Positions 12,966-24,192 of a stretch of 64,000 nt of DNA are shown piece by piece. The notes beneath the pieces are model-generated. The model had not been told where the DNA came from. It saw nothing but the letters and a program-made list of their open reading frames with translations, and did no database searches. Positions within the stretch are counted from its first letter, which is position 1, and the number at the start of each line of letters is the position of its first letter. Source of the stretch: Stichopus chloronotus (lineage: Eukaryota; Echinodermata; Holothuroidea; Aspidochirotida; Stichopodidae); the NCBI GenBank assembly GCA_021234535.1, contig CM037840.1:17191415-17255414 (forward strand). Reading direction: 5' to 3'. Position numbers and translations under genes: made by a program.

Positions 12966-13657
12966 TATTACCAAAATCGATTATGAATCATCACCTCAAT
13001 TGGGGCTACCTTTATGAGCACCAACTGTGAATTTTAGATTCACATCTATGGCAATATCATGTTTGCAATGCTGTCATAGGCAAACTATTGACCTCCATGC
13101 AAACCAGTGTGGATTATCTACTTGCTTAGGGGTACCTCTACAATAAACTGAATATTCATGCTTCTTTTCCCTGAGAGGGAAGTTACAAGATTTGACACAC
13201 TCTTACTTTGTCCAGGTAACCTTGAACTATCAAATGAACTAACAACTACCAAGCACAGATCTTCCAAAAGAAAATCCACATACCAAATCTTATTTTACCT
13301 TTGCCATCCTTTTCAAGTTTATGAACATGAGTTGTGTCTATAAACAAACATGCACATAAAAAGATTGTCATCTTATTACACAATATGTAATTCACACAGA
13401 AAACTTTACATCAAGAGGAAGAAGAAATCTATAAAGCGAATGGTGAGTGTGGTCTAAAGACTCAACAGACAATCCAAATTCATCATTCAGCAAAGTGTAA
13501 TTGAGAAACTGAAAAGAATAGCAAACTAGAAAGAAGGATATTTGCAAATCTGAAAATGTTTTAAACTCAAGTAACATGTTTGGCGGTATCAGAGTCAGCA
13601 ACTAATCAGTGGTTCACATACTGTTACACTGAGTCCTTTTCCAAAACAGCAGTCGAC
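12966..13657. other. Downstream flank / probable 3' UTR of the zinc-finger gene
   Basis: This lies downstream of the minus-strand stop codon at 13658-13660. I did not find a convincing AATAAA on the minus strand close to the stop, so the transcript end is undefined. Confidence 0.35.
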
Positions 13658-16308
13658 TCAGGTGACTTCAACTTTTAAAGTGGTTGATCTCTTTGAACGA
13701 ATGAAAGCCATACCGTGAGTTCTCATGTGATTCCGCAATAAAATATCTGTGGTAAATAGTCTGTAACAAACAGTGCACTCCAGTCTTGCAGTTTCAGGTT
13801 TGCTCTTCAATGGGTGTGTTATCTTGGGTGGGGAAACCTCATCTTTTGGTGCTTTAGGTTTCACAGTTGATTGAACAACAGGGGAAGACAGGGGCATTAT
13901 CACAGGTGCTATTGGTGTTTGAATGAGATGTCTCATGGCCATGTGTCGTGTTACAGCCATCTTTGAACGGAAACAGAGACCACATTCATGGCACTGTTCA
14001 TATGATGAATTTTCCTTGTGAGTTTTGATGTGTATGAGGAACTTGTCACGGTTATCAGAACTAAACCCACATTTAATGCAAGACAGGGGTGGTTGACTGG
14101 TCACCATGCTCTTCTGGGGTGGTTGAGTGGTCATCATGCTCTTCTGGGGTGGTAGAGTGGTCACTTTGCTCTTCTTGATGCCCATCTGATCACTACATGG
14201 ATCTGTCTTTGGCAACGAGCGTTTTGAAGTGTTCACTGCATTACACTCTTGGGGTTTTACAGTTGAACTGAGTGACAATGAATCATTAGGCATCTTACAA
14301 GCTCCTTTTGAAGAACTAATGCCAGTGGTGATAAGCTCAATCTCTTTTGGTAATGGAGTAGTTCCAGTGTGGGCACTTCTGAAGTGGCTCTTATAACCAG
14401 CTAATGTGGAATAGAAGACCCTGTTAGAAGTTGGGCATTTGGAACATTGGAGAACTCTCTTAGTTTTAGTTGGGAAAGATGTCACTACTCTGTATTGCTC
14501 ACTGTTTGTGTCTTTCTTTACCATTTGCTGGGATTTTTTCCAGCATATTGGGCGATGTGCCCTCAAATCTTCCACAGATGATCTAGCTTTCCCACACAAA
14601 TCACACATCACTGGGTAACTCTTGCCTGTGTGAGCAACATGCATATGTTTTTGAAGTCCTTGTTTGTCTACAAAATGCTCTTCATCTGGACAGAGGAAAC
14701 ATCGATAAACAACTTTTTTAATTCTTTCAAAAATGTAGCTGCTATGAATACTTCTCAGATGTATCAAAATTGCTTCTACTGATGCAAAAACATTCTTGCA
14801 GAGAGGGCACTTGAGAATCCTTTGCTGCTGTGGTTTTGGTAGTTGCTTCATAGCGGGATGATCCTTGGTCAAATGGACATACAGGGCACTGAAGTTGCGA
14901 AAAGCTAATTGACAGCAAGAACACTTGTAGTAGGAAAGTGCATGCTGATTACATAAGTGTTCAATAAAATGGTCAAGATGATAAAAGAAAGATGTGCATA
15001 TCCAACAAACAAGAAGAGGAAAAGACAGCCAATACAGACAATTGCTAGAATTACCATGTTCATAATATTCTTTCACATTTATGTGCTCTGCTCCACATCC
15101 AGGACATAATTTCCCATCATTATGCACAACTTGGTGTAGTTTTCTTTCACATGAATTCTTTAGCACACGTTTACATGTCATGCATTCTGACATGTTGGCA
15201 GAATCAAACTCTCCCAAATGATGTCTGACAAAATCTTTCAACTTTTGTGTACATGCTGGACACTGAACAGTTGGCATTTGACTTTTATCACCATATGCTG
15301 CTTCATAAGTCTGAGGTGTTGAAGGGTGGACTGTCTCCATGTTGCAACTCTTAAACTCCTGGATTGTAATAGGGATTACAGAGATGCTTTTGTCAAGCAT
15401 GTCAGTGTTGTTCAATGCATTTTCTGAATGGAACATGATGTGTGTCCAGAAAGCACATTTGTTGTGGAAGGTGCGCTGCGAGGAGCACTGGTCACATCGA
15501 TACTTAATGGTCACGCTGGGACGTTTCAAATGAGCCTGAAGACTTGCATCAGAGAGAAAACAGCAATTACAAACTCTGCAGGAGTACCCATTTGTAGGAG
15601 CATCATATTTCTGGTAAGTTGATGAAGGCACAGATGGCTTGTAAGTTTGGCATGAGAAACTTTTGACATTTATCAATTTCAAAGAAAGTGGTGATCCAAT
15701 GGGTTCTGGGTCTATCATTTCATAAATAGCTGGATTATTACTAAATGCTGGTTTAAATACAGTGGTTTGAGATGGTGCGTTGCTTACCACTGAATCAGGA
15801 TCAATAACAGGCATCATTACCTTATCTGAAGGAGTGGTGGTTGGAGTGTGGCAACTAACTGATGGACTGTTGCTACAAACAGGATTGTTGCTTGGCACCA
15901 GGTACTCATTTAAGTTATGAACTTCTGGCAATGAAGTGCTTCTAAGTGATGACTGAAACTGTTTGGATGTATTGGACTGTAACAAAGGAATGTTGAGTTG
16001 ATTCTGTTGTCCATCAATATTGGATTGTGTTGAGATACCCATTACTTTCCAGCCTTGCATTGGTGTAGAACACGTAGATATGAATGGTTTCTCTCTTAAC
16101 TTTGGGAAAACTTGCTTTCTCCTTCCCTTCAGCAGTATGTCACCACCAGAATGCTCTCCATTAGGTTTGGTGGCATCTTCCTTTTTGCTAACTGCAGATG
16201 ACCCATCTTCATCAATGATCCAGCCTTCATCATCCTCACTCTCATTGTCTGTTTTATCACAAGTAGTAGCATTACCATTCAAAGCAAGTTTTTTAGGTGA
16301 GAGCGAAT
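13658..16308 (-). CDS. ZNF532/592/687-like: Zinc-finger protein, ZNF532/ZNF592/ZNF687 family, last coding exon (exon 2 of 2 seen)
   Basis: This exon encodes residues 34-916 of a multi-C2H2 nuclear protein. In vertebrates this family is linked to the ZMYND8 chromatin complex and transcription control. Spliced-protein positions: acidic patch (about 53-69); paired fingers opening CRVC and CDQC (about 277-328); CPAC and CMTC fingers (382-430); CPGC (435); CWIC, CSCC, CPLC, CFLC and CDLC fingers (about 467-620); CSKC (655-680); CIKC and CHEC fingers (777-830); a last finger CTVC with HMRTHGMAFIRSKR at the C-terminus. That terminal phrase is nearly identical to vertebrate ZNF532. The acceptor is ttatag|ATTCGC at 16308/16309, and it joins the 17765-17864 exon in frame through a split Asp codon. 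The open frame extends to 16354 only because the intron end happens to be open. The product is shorter than vertebrate members (about 1,200-1,300 aa), mainly in the N-terminal linker. Confidence 0.93.
14089..14182 (-). repeat. In-frame 33-bp minisatellite in the zinc-finger gene
   Basis: Three copies of a 33-bp unit encode an 11-residue motif centred on PPQKSM (residues about 749-775), in the linker just before the CIKC finger. The second and third copies are nearly identical and the third merges into the finger. Copy number should be prone to length polymorphism. Confidence 0.8.
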
Positions 16309-17764
16309 CTATAACAAGAAATAGAAATTTATCAATTAAATCAATTCTGCACACTTCTCTTGAGTTAATGTCTTGTCAGATTTTGAGACACTAATCTGGC
16401 AAGTACTCATTTACACATCCCAACCCACCATCTCTCTCACACATGTATGCAGTTAGTTATAGCTACACAGCATGCATTTAAAGCTCTACCTTGATGCATT
16501 TCTAACCTGATTCTAAACATTTTTGTGCTATGCCACATTATGTATAGCCCACTCTTCCCATGTTATCAAACATCATCATTTTGCCAAACACAGCACCATC
16601 TTCTTTCCAAAGCAACTTACATAAATATTCATAGCTCTACTGACGTACTAAGCACTGTTTTACCTGTGTTGGGATACTTGAATATAACCTACTGTGTACA
16701 TTAATCTACCACAATGATGACAAACTCAGGGCAGCCGTTACTTTAGACACACCTGTGTCCTTTAAAAGTGAAGCGACAATCACAGTAACATACAGCACAA
16801 CTCTCTAACAGCTTTAAACCTTGTGGCAGGGTGATTAACAAGAAAAACGTCAAGTTTGGGTAAATGTTTTTATTATGTGCATTTAAGTAAAAAAATTACG
16901 CATGTATGGAGACTGCACAACTGTAAGAGAGGGAGGGTGGGAATATTTAGAGAACTTGAGCACTCACTAAATAGTATAAAAAAATCTGATGAATACATAC
17001 AACATGTTACATACTAGAGAGAACTATGTGTTGCCAGTCTTCTGATCTAGGAATGATTTTTACAACCTTGCTAATGTTAAAGGAAACTGCTTTTCTTTGA
17101 TTAATCCTACATTTTGACCTTATCTGAAACTGTTTACACCTACATTCTATACCAAACTAGTGGTCACTGTACAAGCTTTCCTAATTTTTTTTCCACACTC
17201 ACTCACCTATGGTCACTACTAAGGGTCATGACCGGGAGGTGCAATTGAGAATGAGATACAACAGAAGTTCCTTGCTTTGAGGTAGCCTAATTTTCACCGA
17301 AATTGTAAAATATAGTCTTATGACCGTTTCGGTCATTTGCTTATGGCAAAGGTCTATGTCTTATTCTTATATACCAGTCTGCCTTGATTCCAAAGAGATA
17401 ACCAGTTGTTTTGATTTTTGAGACAGTGGTTTTGAGTTGATCGTCTCAATGAACCTCGCATCAAAGCTTTTTGCGACACAATCCTTTTCAAAGAATATAA
17501 GCAGGTGTGAATGAAGATTACTTGGATATCCCTACAAGTAAGCTACATCACACAAACGTAAAACGGCACTCTAGGCTGTTCTCATCCCTTAATGAATTGA
17601 AAGTTATAACACCGTAGGAAATCTAACAGGATTAGCATAACTTAACCGTCCTGTTGAATCTCCTCAATTGCACCTCCCTGGTCATGATTATCATTGAGAC
17701 CAAAAACAATGGTGGAAAAAGTCTTCCTATGTGGTCATTTATAATTACTTAAATTGTCAAATAC
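16309..17764 (-). other. Intron 1 (coding) of the zinc-finger gene
   Basis: On the minus strand the donor is CAACAG|gtattt (17764) and the acceptor is cttgttatag| (16309). The 1,456-bp phase-1 intron contains the MITE at 17226-17688 and otherwise nothing recognised. Confidence 0.85.
17226..17688. mobile_element. 463-bp MITE in the zinc-finger intron
   Basis: The left end TCATGACCGGGAGGTGCAAT and the right end (reverse complement TCATGACCAGGGAGGTGCAA) form a terminal inverted repeat of about 24 bp, with one extra base and a few mismatches. There is no coding capacity. A target duplication is not clear by eye. Confidence 0.8.
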
Positions 17765-17864
17765 CTGTTGCAGTTGAAGTTTTCTTTGTCTTTGTCTTTT
17801 GCCCATCAGCAATTGGTATGTTAAAAGCTGCTAACAGATCATCAAATTCATCATCACCAGACAT
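17765..17864 (-). CDS. ZNF532/592/687-like: Zinc-finger protein, ZNF532/ZNF592/ZNF687 family, first coding exon
   Basis: This exon encodes MSGDDEFDDLLAAFNIP and 16 further residues plus the first base of the split Asp codon. The phrase FDDLLAAF-IP is the conserved N-terminal signature of vertebrate ZNF532, ZNF592 and ZNF687, so the exon belongs with the C2H2 exon at 13658-16308. The 100-nt coding part ends in CAACAG|gtatttg, a good donor. The frame is too short for ordinary ORF listings. An acceptor with a pyrimidine tract (tactctttcttctcag|, minus strand, 17882/17883) lies 18 bp before the ATG. That implies at least one non-coding 5' exon further to the right, whose position I cannot see. 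Confidence 0.92.
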
Positions 17865-17889
17865 TGTTGGCACCAAAAGATGCTGAGAA

Positions 17890-18330
17890 GAAAGAGTACA
17901 AGCTGCTTTGTATTAGAGTGTGAGATCTTTCAAATTAAATTTCGTTTAAACTCATGAAGGCATGCAATGTTTCTTTCAAAAGGGATTTTTTACGTTATTG
18001 AGTACATGGCTACAGTGATTATGACACTGTCTCTTGATTTTGTGAGTTGAAGGGTTTTCCTTTTTCCCCCATTTCAACTATGGTAAGATGTACCAAGGTG
18101 GCTATTGTCCCCCATTATTTTAAAAACCGTGCCTAGGTCACTTACGTAATAGCTAAAAACCAATTACATCTTCATCAGCAGTGTTTCGTGCAGAGAAGAA
18201 ATACATGGCACGAGGCTTATCAATTCATTGCCATTATTTTCCAAAATTGCAACATGCATACACCAAGTGAAAAAATAAAGCTACTAATAATAAATTCATC
18301 TCACAATACCCACAGAACCTTGAAATTACT
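17890..18330. other. Probable 5' intron of the zinc-finger gene
   Basis: If the acceptor at 17882/17883 is real, this stretch lies in a 5'-UTR intron. No other feature is recognised. Confidence 0.4.
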
Positions 18331-19255
18331 TAACACTAGAGCACCAATGGTGCAGAATTTCACACCTTCAACCAAGTTGTCTATAGGTTATGTGAAATCC
18401 TACAACACCCAAAATCACTGAACACCATGTAGGCACCACTGACAGTATAGCTATGACAAACCATCAACATTGTACAAGAGAATCTGTAGGAGGTGAGGCA
18501 ATTTGCAGAATTTCATAAAATGAGCCAAAGGGTCTTCATGGGACCTTGGACCCAAACTTCCTGAACACCCTGAGGGCACCACTAATGGAGTATCACAATG
18601 AAAAACCATTAACATTGTACAAAAGAATCTGTAGAAGGAGTAGCATTTTGCAGAATTTCATAAAAAGGGCTAATGGGCCCACATGGGACCTTGCACCCCA
18701 AATTCCTGAACACCCTGAGGGCACCACTAATGGAGTATCATAATGAAAAACCATTAACATTGTACAAAAGAATCTGTAGGAGGAGTAGCATTTTGCAGAA
18801 TTTCATAAAAAGGGCCAACAGGCCCACATGGGACCTTGCACCCCAAATTCTTGAACATCATGAACATCACCCAACATTCCTGAACAACTATTGGAGTATC
18901 ATTATAACAAACCATCAACATGGTACAAGAAAATCTATAGGAGGAGATGTGTTTTGTAAAATTTCATAAAATGAGCCAACCTTGAACCCAAAATTCCTGA
19001 ACACCCTAAGGCACCACTAATGAAGTATCATTAGGACAAACCATCAACATTGCACAAGTGAATCTGCAGGAGGAGAAGCAGTTTGCAGAAGTTCATGAAA
19101 TGGGGAGAGGGCCAACATGGAACCTTTGGCCCAAAATTCTTGAACACACCAAATGGTCTACCACCCAAGGGACATTGTGTGTAAGTTTCAAACAAATCCA
19201 TGAAAGCAAGTAGGAGAGAAGCATTTTGAACAATTGTGGACAGATAGATGCCCCA
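18330..19255 (+). repeat. Tandem-repeat element, unit about 145 bp (family T2)
   Basis: Five to six units carry the phrases 'cctgaacaccctgagggcac', 'caccactaatggagtatca', 'cattgtacaaaagaatctgt' and 'ttgcagaatttcataaaa'. The head at 18335-18440 and the tail 'ttttgaacaattgtggacag' plus a short GATA run recur at 42.05-42.79 kb, so this is a dispersed element with a tandem core. Open frames here come from the repeat, not from a gene. Confidence 0.8.
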
Positions 19256-19259
19256 CATG

Positions 19260-21735
19260 TGATATGGTCAGGGGTGAATAACCTCTATACAAAAAGAATC
19301 AAAAGAGTATAATTGCATAGTTTCCTCAGACAAAATGCAGTTTATTCCTTAGATACGTAGCAAAACAATATTTTTGGTCCACCTTTGGGGATGGTCCCAT
19401 TGCCTCCCCCTTCCTCTTTGGATCTGTGAGGCTGAGATTCTTAGACTTTCATCAGCCCACAAGTTAACATGAAGCTGCAATTTTTAAGCATAATGATATA
19501 AATGGAAGAGAATTGGATCTCCTGATATTGTCACTGAACATTTTGACTGGGCAACTGACAATGGCATGGCTGTCGAAAAAAAAAAAAAGAATTAATGTCA
19601 GAACACATGTATATAAGTCAAATGTTTGCTCCTTTTAGGCAACAACAGGCCTGTAATAGGTCCAAAGACATCAACAAGTTGAAGGAATGACATTGTGTTG
19701 CCTTGGTGGTGATGTTATACAGTAGTACTTTTAAAGTGAAACAAACATTGACTCGTCTATTGTAGCTTCTGGTCAACTCTGGGCTGTAGACTTTAATTTC
19801 AAATTGGATTTTGTTCCCATCAACTAGAGCAACACTACAAATGAAGACAGTAATGTCATGACTTCCCTATCATAGGCATAGACACTTGTTTACCTACTCT
19901 CTCTTTCTTTTGTCAAGGGTGTCGTAAAATTTTGTCGGAAAATGCCTTGAAAAACCTATCACAGTTTACAGAAGATATAGCTCAATAGCCTTATGCAAGC
20001 TTTCCCCAGTAGAATGGTTAGTTTCACTTGCTGGGAAACGTTGTCCTTTCAAATCATGCAAAGAATTTTTGGAAAGTGGTTGGTAAAACCTTTGAAATTT
20101 ACTCACAATTTTACAAGATGACAGGCAGAGGGTGGATGCTTGTGTACCACAACCCACCACTCAGACAAATCATACAGCAGGCTGCTTGCTTGATAATCAG
20201 CCTATAAATCGCTGACATAAAAGAGATAGTAATGAGGTGTTTTGTAAAGAGGCAACAGATAAGAAAAAAACTTGCCACATTTTTGCATAAATTTCCTAGT
20301 ACCAGCCTACACCATTTCAACAATCAGCTGGCTACTTCTAATGAGTATGGAAAAGCAACTATGCCTGTTGTATCTCTCTGAAAAAAGTTTGCTCCTGAAA
20401 AAAGAGGGTCCAGGCCCCTTTGCATATCATTTTTGCAGGGAATGGGGGGTCCAGACCCCTTGGACACCCCCTTTGTATCTGCCCTTGGATTGTTGAAAAA
20501 TCTGAAATAGCCAGTTGGAATTATATCTCAGTCTAGCCCATTTTATGTCGTAACAAGATGTCAAATACTGCACCAGCTTGTGTCAATGAAGTTAAATGGC
20601 AATTACCAACTTTCTCAATAAATCTGAACACCACTTGAATTTCTAATATCACAGTCTAGAAGGGAAGGTAATGCCTGAAATACCAGTCTGAATTTTTCAT
20701 ATCTCAGTCTAGCACATTTTACTGACATTAAAAGACGCCACATATAACACCAGACTGCATCTAAGATTACCTGGAAAATGAAACATTTCTGAAAAAAAGA
20801 CATTTTTTTTTTTTAAATCTTTTGAAAGTAAAAACTGTTACATTTATTTTTCAGGAAATTATGAAACAGTAGCATAAACATTCTAAATAACAATAATCCA
20901 ATAATTACCATCTTTTACTAGAATGTTTTTCTTACTGAAAAATTGCAGACATGAGACCCCTTTTTCAAGGCTGGGAACATGTAGCCCAGGACACCCCAGA
21001 AGTACAGTTTCCAACCATTAAGGGAGGGGGGGAGAGTGTGTGAAGGAGATAAAAACGATGACAACTGATGCTAGAACTCGCTAGGATAGCCCTGCCAGAA
21101 CCCACGCCACAAGAGCAAACCCTCCCCAATATTTTTTTTTTCAATCCACCAAGCCCTTTTGGTAAAAACTGCTACCAACTCTTTATAAAAATCAAGATCC
21201 CATCCTGATAAGGTATCTTCCTACCTGATAAGGTGTTCTGGAGGATTTTATATGCCAGTTGTCGAAGTATGAACATTATTGTTTAATTTCTTATTGTAAA
21301 AAATAAAACAATATAATGAAAAAATATCAAAAATAAGGTGTGATGGTGAAAGTAAGAAATAAGGAGGGATGCAGTTGAAAATTGTAGAAATGGTCTCAGA
21401 GTGAGCAAAAAGATAATCTTTTGAACAACGTGAGTTGAAATGTGTTGATAAAGTTCTAAGTGTGAATCTGGATGGAGTGAAACACTGAATGTTTGATATT
21501 GACAACAAGGAGCAAAACATAAAAATAATACAAGGAGTTTAGTATTCGGGTGAAAATAGCACAGTCCAGTATACAGTAATTTTAACCAAGTTTGCCTTTG
21601 AAGGGTTGAGAGTAAAATAATTGTGCCAGATTTTAATCTCTTGTGAGCATTGAATATAACATACAAAAAAAAAAAAGAAACTGGAGGAGAAAATTGAACA
21701 ATTAAAAAAACAAAGGAGAAATAAGAAGGGCAATT
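19260..21735. other. Unassigned stretch
   Basis: A 12-base A run lies near 19577. Two imperfect copies of a roughly 170-bp sequence sharing 'tatctcagtctagc.cattt' lie at about 20525-20770. A long minus-strand frame at 21283-21777 is low-complexity (F/S/L-rich) and is not called. No gene is recognised. Confidence 0.4.
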
Positions 21736-22931
21736 GACGAGAATGAGTAATTCGATGCGGACAGAGTGTGTGACCACAAGGATCTACAACTTCTTAAAAA
21801 TTTGTTGAAAAAATCAGAAGAAGCGTTTCAAAATGTAGAAGAAGTACATCAGATGCCGGTTGATGTCATCGAGAAGGACAACAAGTTTAATGCGGAGGAG
21901 CAATGGATGAAAGCTTGTCAGACAGATTTCAGAGAGGCTTTTCGATCGATTAAAGGGTCATTGAGCAGTACGAGAAGCAGTTGAAAACAAATGCCGGAGC
22001 CGAGGTTGGCCAAGGCCAACAAAATCAGGAGAAATCTGAAGAACAACAGCAAATGACTCAAAAAAATACTTTGAATAATGAACAGGGTGAGATATCAGAA
22101 TTGAAGGAAGAGAATAAAGGTATTAGTGAAGTGTTAGCCTTGAAATTAGCTTTGGAATTACCTAAAGCACATGTGCAGGGGTTCAACGGAGATCCTGGAG
22201 ATTACTGGACCTTCATTTCAAATTTCAAGACAAGTGTAGTAGTCTCCAAGTTATCAAGTGATGACGGTAGGTTACAATAACTTCAACAATTATGCAAAGG
22301 GAAAGCAAACTTATGCAAAGACAGCTGCACATTTTTTACTGTAGGCGACTTGGGGTTACAAACGAGCCCTAGACATGTACTAAAGAAGCAATTTGGGCAA
22401 CCTCATCAAAATTTGGAAAATTGAACATTTTTGGACAAGGTGCATCATAAAAATTAGTTATCGGGGCCCATCGGTGTGGGGATTTTCAAATGAAAGTATT
22501 CTGAATTTCGACGATGAACACAACAAGTTTAATTTTAATTTTGGGGGTTTATTTGTATATGTTTTGTTTGGAAGGAATGATCATGAATGGATAGATTGTT
22601 TCATGGTCTTGCATGCAGACAGAAGTAGTTGCGTTTAGAAATAGTATTGATGGGCAGCTGTTGCATTGCGTTGCAACAGGAGTGGTACTGCAATTGTAGA
22701 ATGCTGGTAGGAATCCTAGTTATAATATATTCTGAAGTAGCTCCACGCTCTACCAAAATGCGTCAAAGTCAGAACTGCAGATTCAGCTTAATATTAAAAT
22801 AATGGTAGAACGTTAGTACTGTAATGGCTGGTTTTTTACATTTTTGGCCGCTAAATCAAGATTTGTGACTGCAATTTTTACATTGCATGAAGCTGGTAAC
22901 ATATGTAATCTTCAGTCTTGTGATCTACGCA

Positions 22932-23996
22932 ATTTTCCCTCGGGTTGCTTAAATTTTCCTGTCAAAACATTTGGTAGAACGTGGGTTTTATTAACCTATA
23001 CTGTCAGACGCTGTTGTTAGGTCTAAATCAGCTTGGATGGGGAGGCCGGGGTTCGATTCACGGCATGACCATACTGTAGTGTTTTTCACTGCTCAATTAT
23101 CCATTTATAAACTCAAATGTCTGTCAACTTCTCATTTTTCATTCATTCATATATAACATAAGGTAATATATATATGCATATTAATATAATATTAATATAA
23201 TATTAATATAATGATACAGCTCTAACAACAAATATGTACTCTGAAGTCTGTTGAAACTGCTTAAAATGACTGACATATTACAGTGCACCATGTACGGTAC
23301 GATACAATGGGTGCCACAATGTCACTGTTATGTGAATATGAGCAAACGTCACATTTATTAAATTTGCATTTTAGGGGTTTATTTTGTATAATGATAGTAC
23401 ACTTTGTTACCCAGATTAACCTGCAAGTCAGTCATAACATTCATTAAGCGTAGTTACTTTAATAGCAGACACACGTCATCACTGCGAACAATTTGAATAA
23501 ATAACACATATACTGTACATCGATCTTCTTCAACGGACCACAGTGACTAACATGTTACTTGTTTGTTTTTTGGGGGGTGTTTTTTTGTTTTTGTTGGTTT
23601 ATTTTTCTTCGGCACCTGTCTCAATATCAGAGTTTGAGCCGAAACTACGTCATTTGTATCATACAAAATGTTTGAAAGGAGTTTCCTGGTCGACAAGATG
23701 CATTGAAGTTATGATGTTACCTCCCCAATGACTGCATTTTATTCAGCACATTTAGTGCAAATACATGGATTTGACTGGCTTATTCCTCCCTTTACTCCGT
23801 AATAAAATTGATAACATTCACACAATAATATTATTACACTGAACCCACTTCAATATAGGCCCAAAACATGCCAAACATGCACTGCTGTGTTTCTTGTTGA
23901 AAGGAATAACACCCCCCATTTTGCCGTTTAACTTATTTCAAATTGACGATTTTTCCTGTGTCCCGCGCATGCCTCTAAACCCTCGAAATTCTCAGA
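22932..23996 (+). other. Interior of the inserted element, no coding seen
   Basis: It contains an AT microsatellite (23163-23215, repeated 'taatataata') and a GGTTCGATTC sequence at about 23048-23058 that resembles a pol III B box. No reading frame of note is present. The other copy of this interior lies outside the window. Confidence 0.4.
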
Positions 23997-24192
23997 CAAT
24001 CTTGGACAAAATTGTTGGGACACTTTGTCGTATGTTGCAAATATAATACTGAATTTTAGGTGAGAGGATAACATGAAACCGCGCCCCTTTCCAATGTTGC
24101 GCTATAGAAGTGAATGTTCCCTTTGAACAGCAATCCTATAGCCAACATTGAACGGGGACGCGGGGTGTGACAAGGTATTTTGTCCAAGATTG
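23997..24192 (+). repeat. 196-bp LTR-like/MITE-like repeat, copy B
   Basis: It starts CAATCTTGGACAAAAT and ends ATTTTGTCCAAGATTG. It matches the reverse complement of 554-751 at high identity, including the internal phrase 'gcgctatagaagtgaatgt'. Relative to the shared body it has the same orientation as copy A. Confidence 0.8.

Larger units (their letters stand above)
22411..24192 (+). mobile_element. Element inserted in the BEL/Pao gag region
   Basis: gag coding stops after FGQPH (22405) and resumes at about 24200. The insert contains the body shared with 1-512 (22417-22931), a unique part (22932-23996) and the 196-bp LTR-like repeat at its right end (23997-24192). Its left LTR-like end is missing here, although it is present in the other copy (554-751). 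Part of gag appears lost at the junction, so this is not a clean insertion. Confidence 0.65.

Noticed and set aside
16020..16394. 124-codon plus-strand frame
   Set aside because: It is antisense to the well-supported zinc-finger exon.
18546..18969. 65- and 98-codon frames with repeated peptides
   Set aside because: They arise from the T2 tandem units and are not conserved in frame in the second T2 locus.
21283..21777. 164-codon minus-strand frame
   Set aside because: It is F/S/L-rich low-complexity sequence opposite AG-rich DNA just before the BEL/Pao gag, with no domain.
23163..23215. AT-rich 'taatataata' run as a regulatory or origin element
   Set aside because: A plain short microsatellite explains it.
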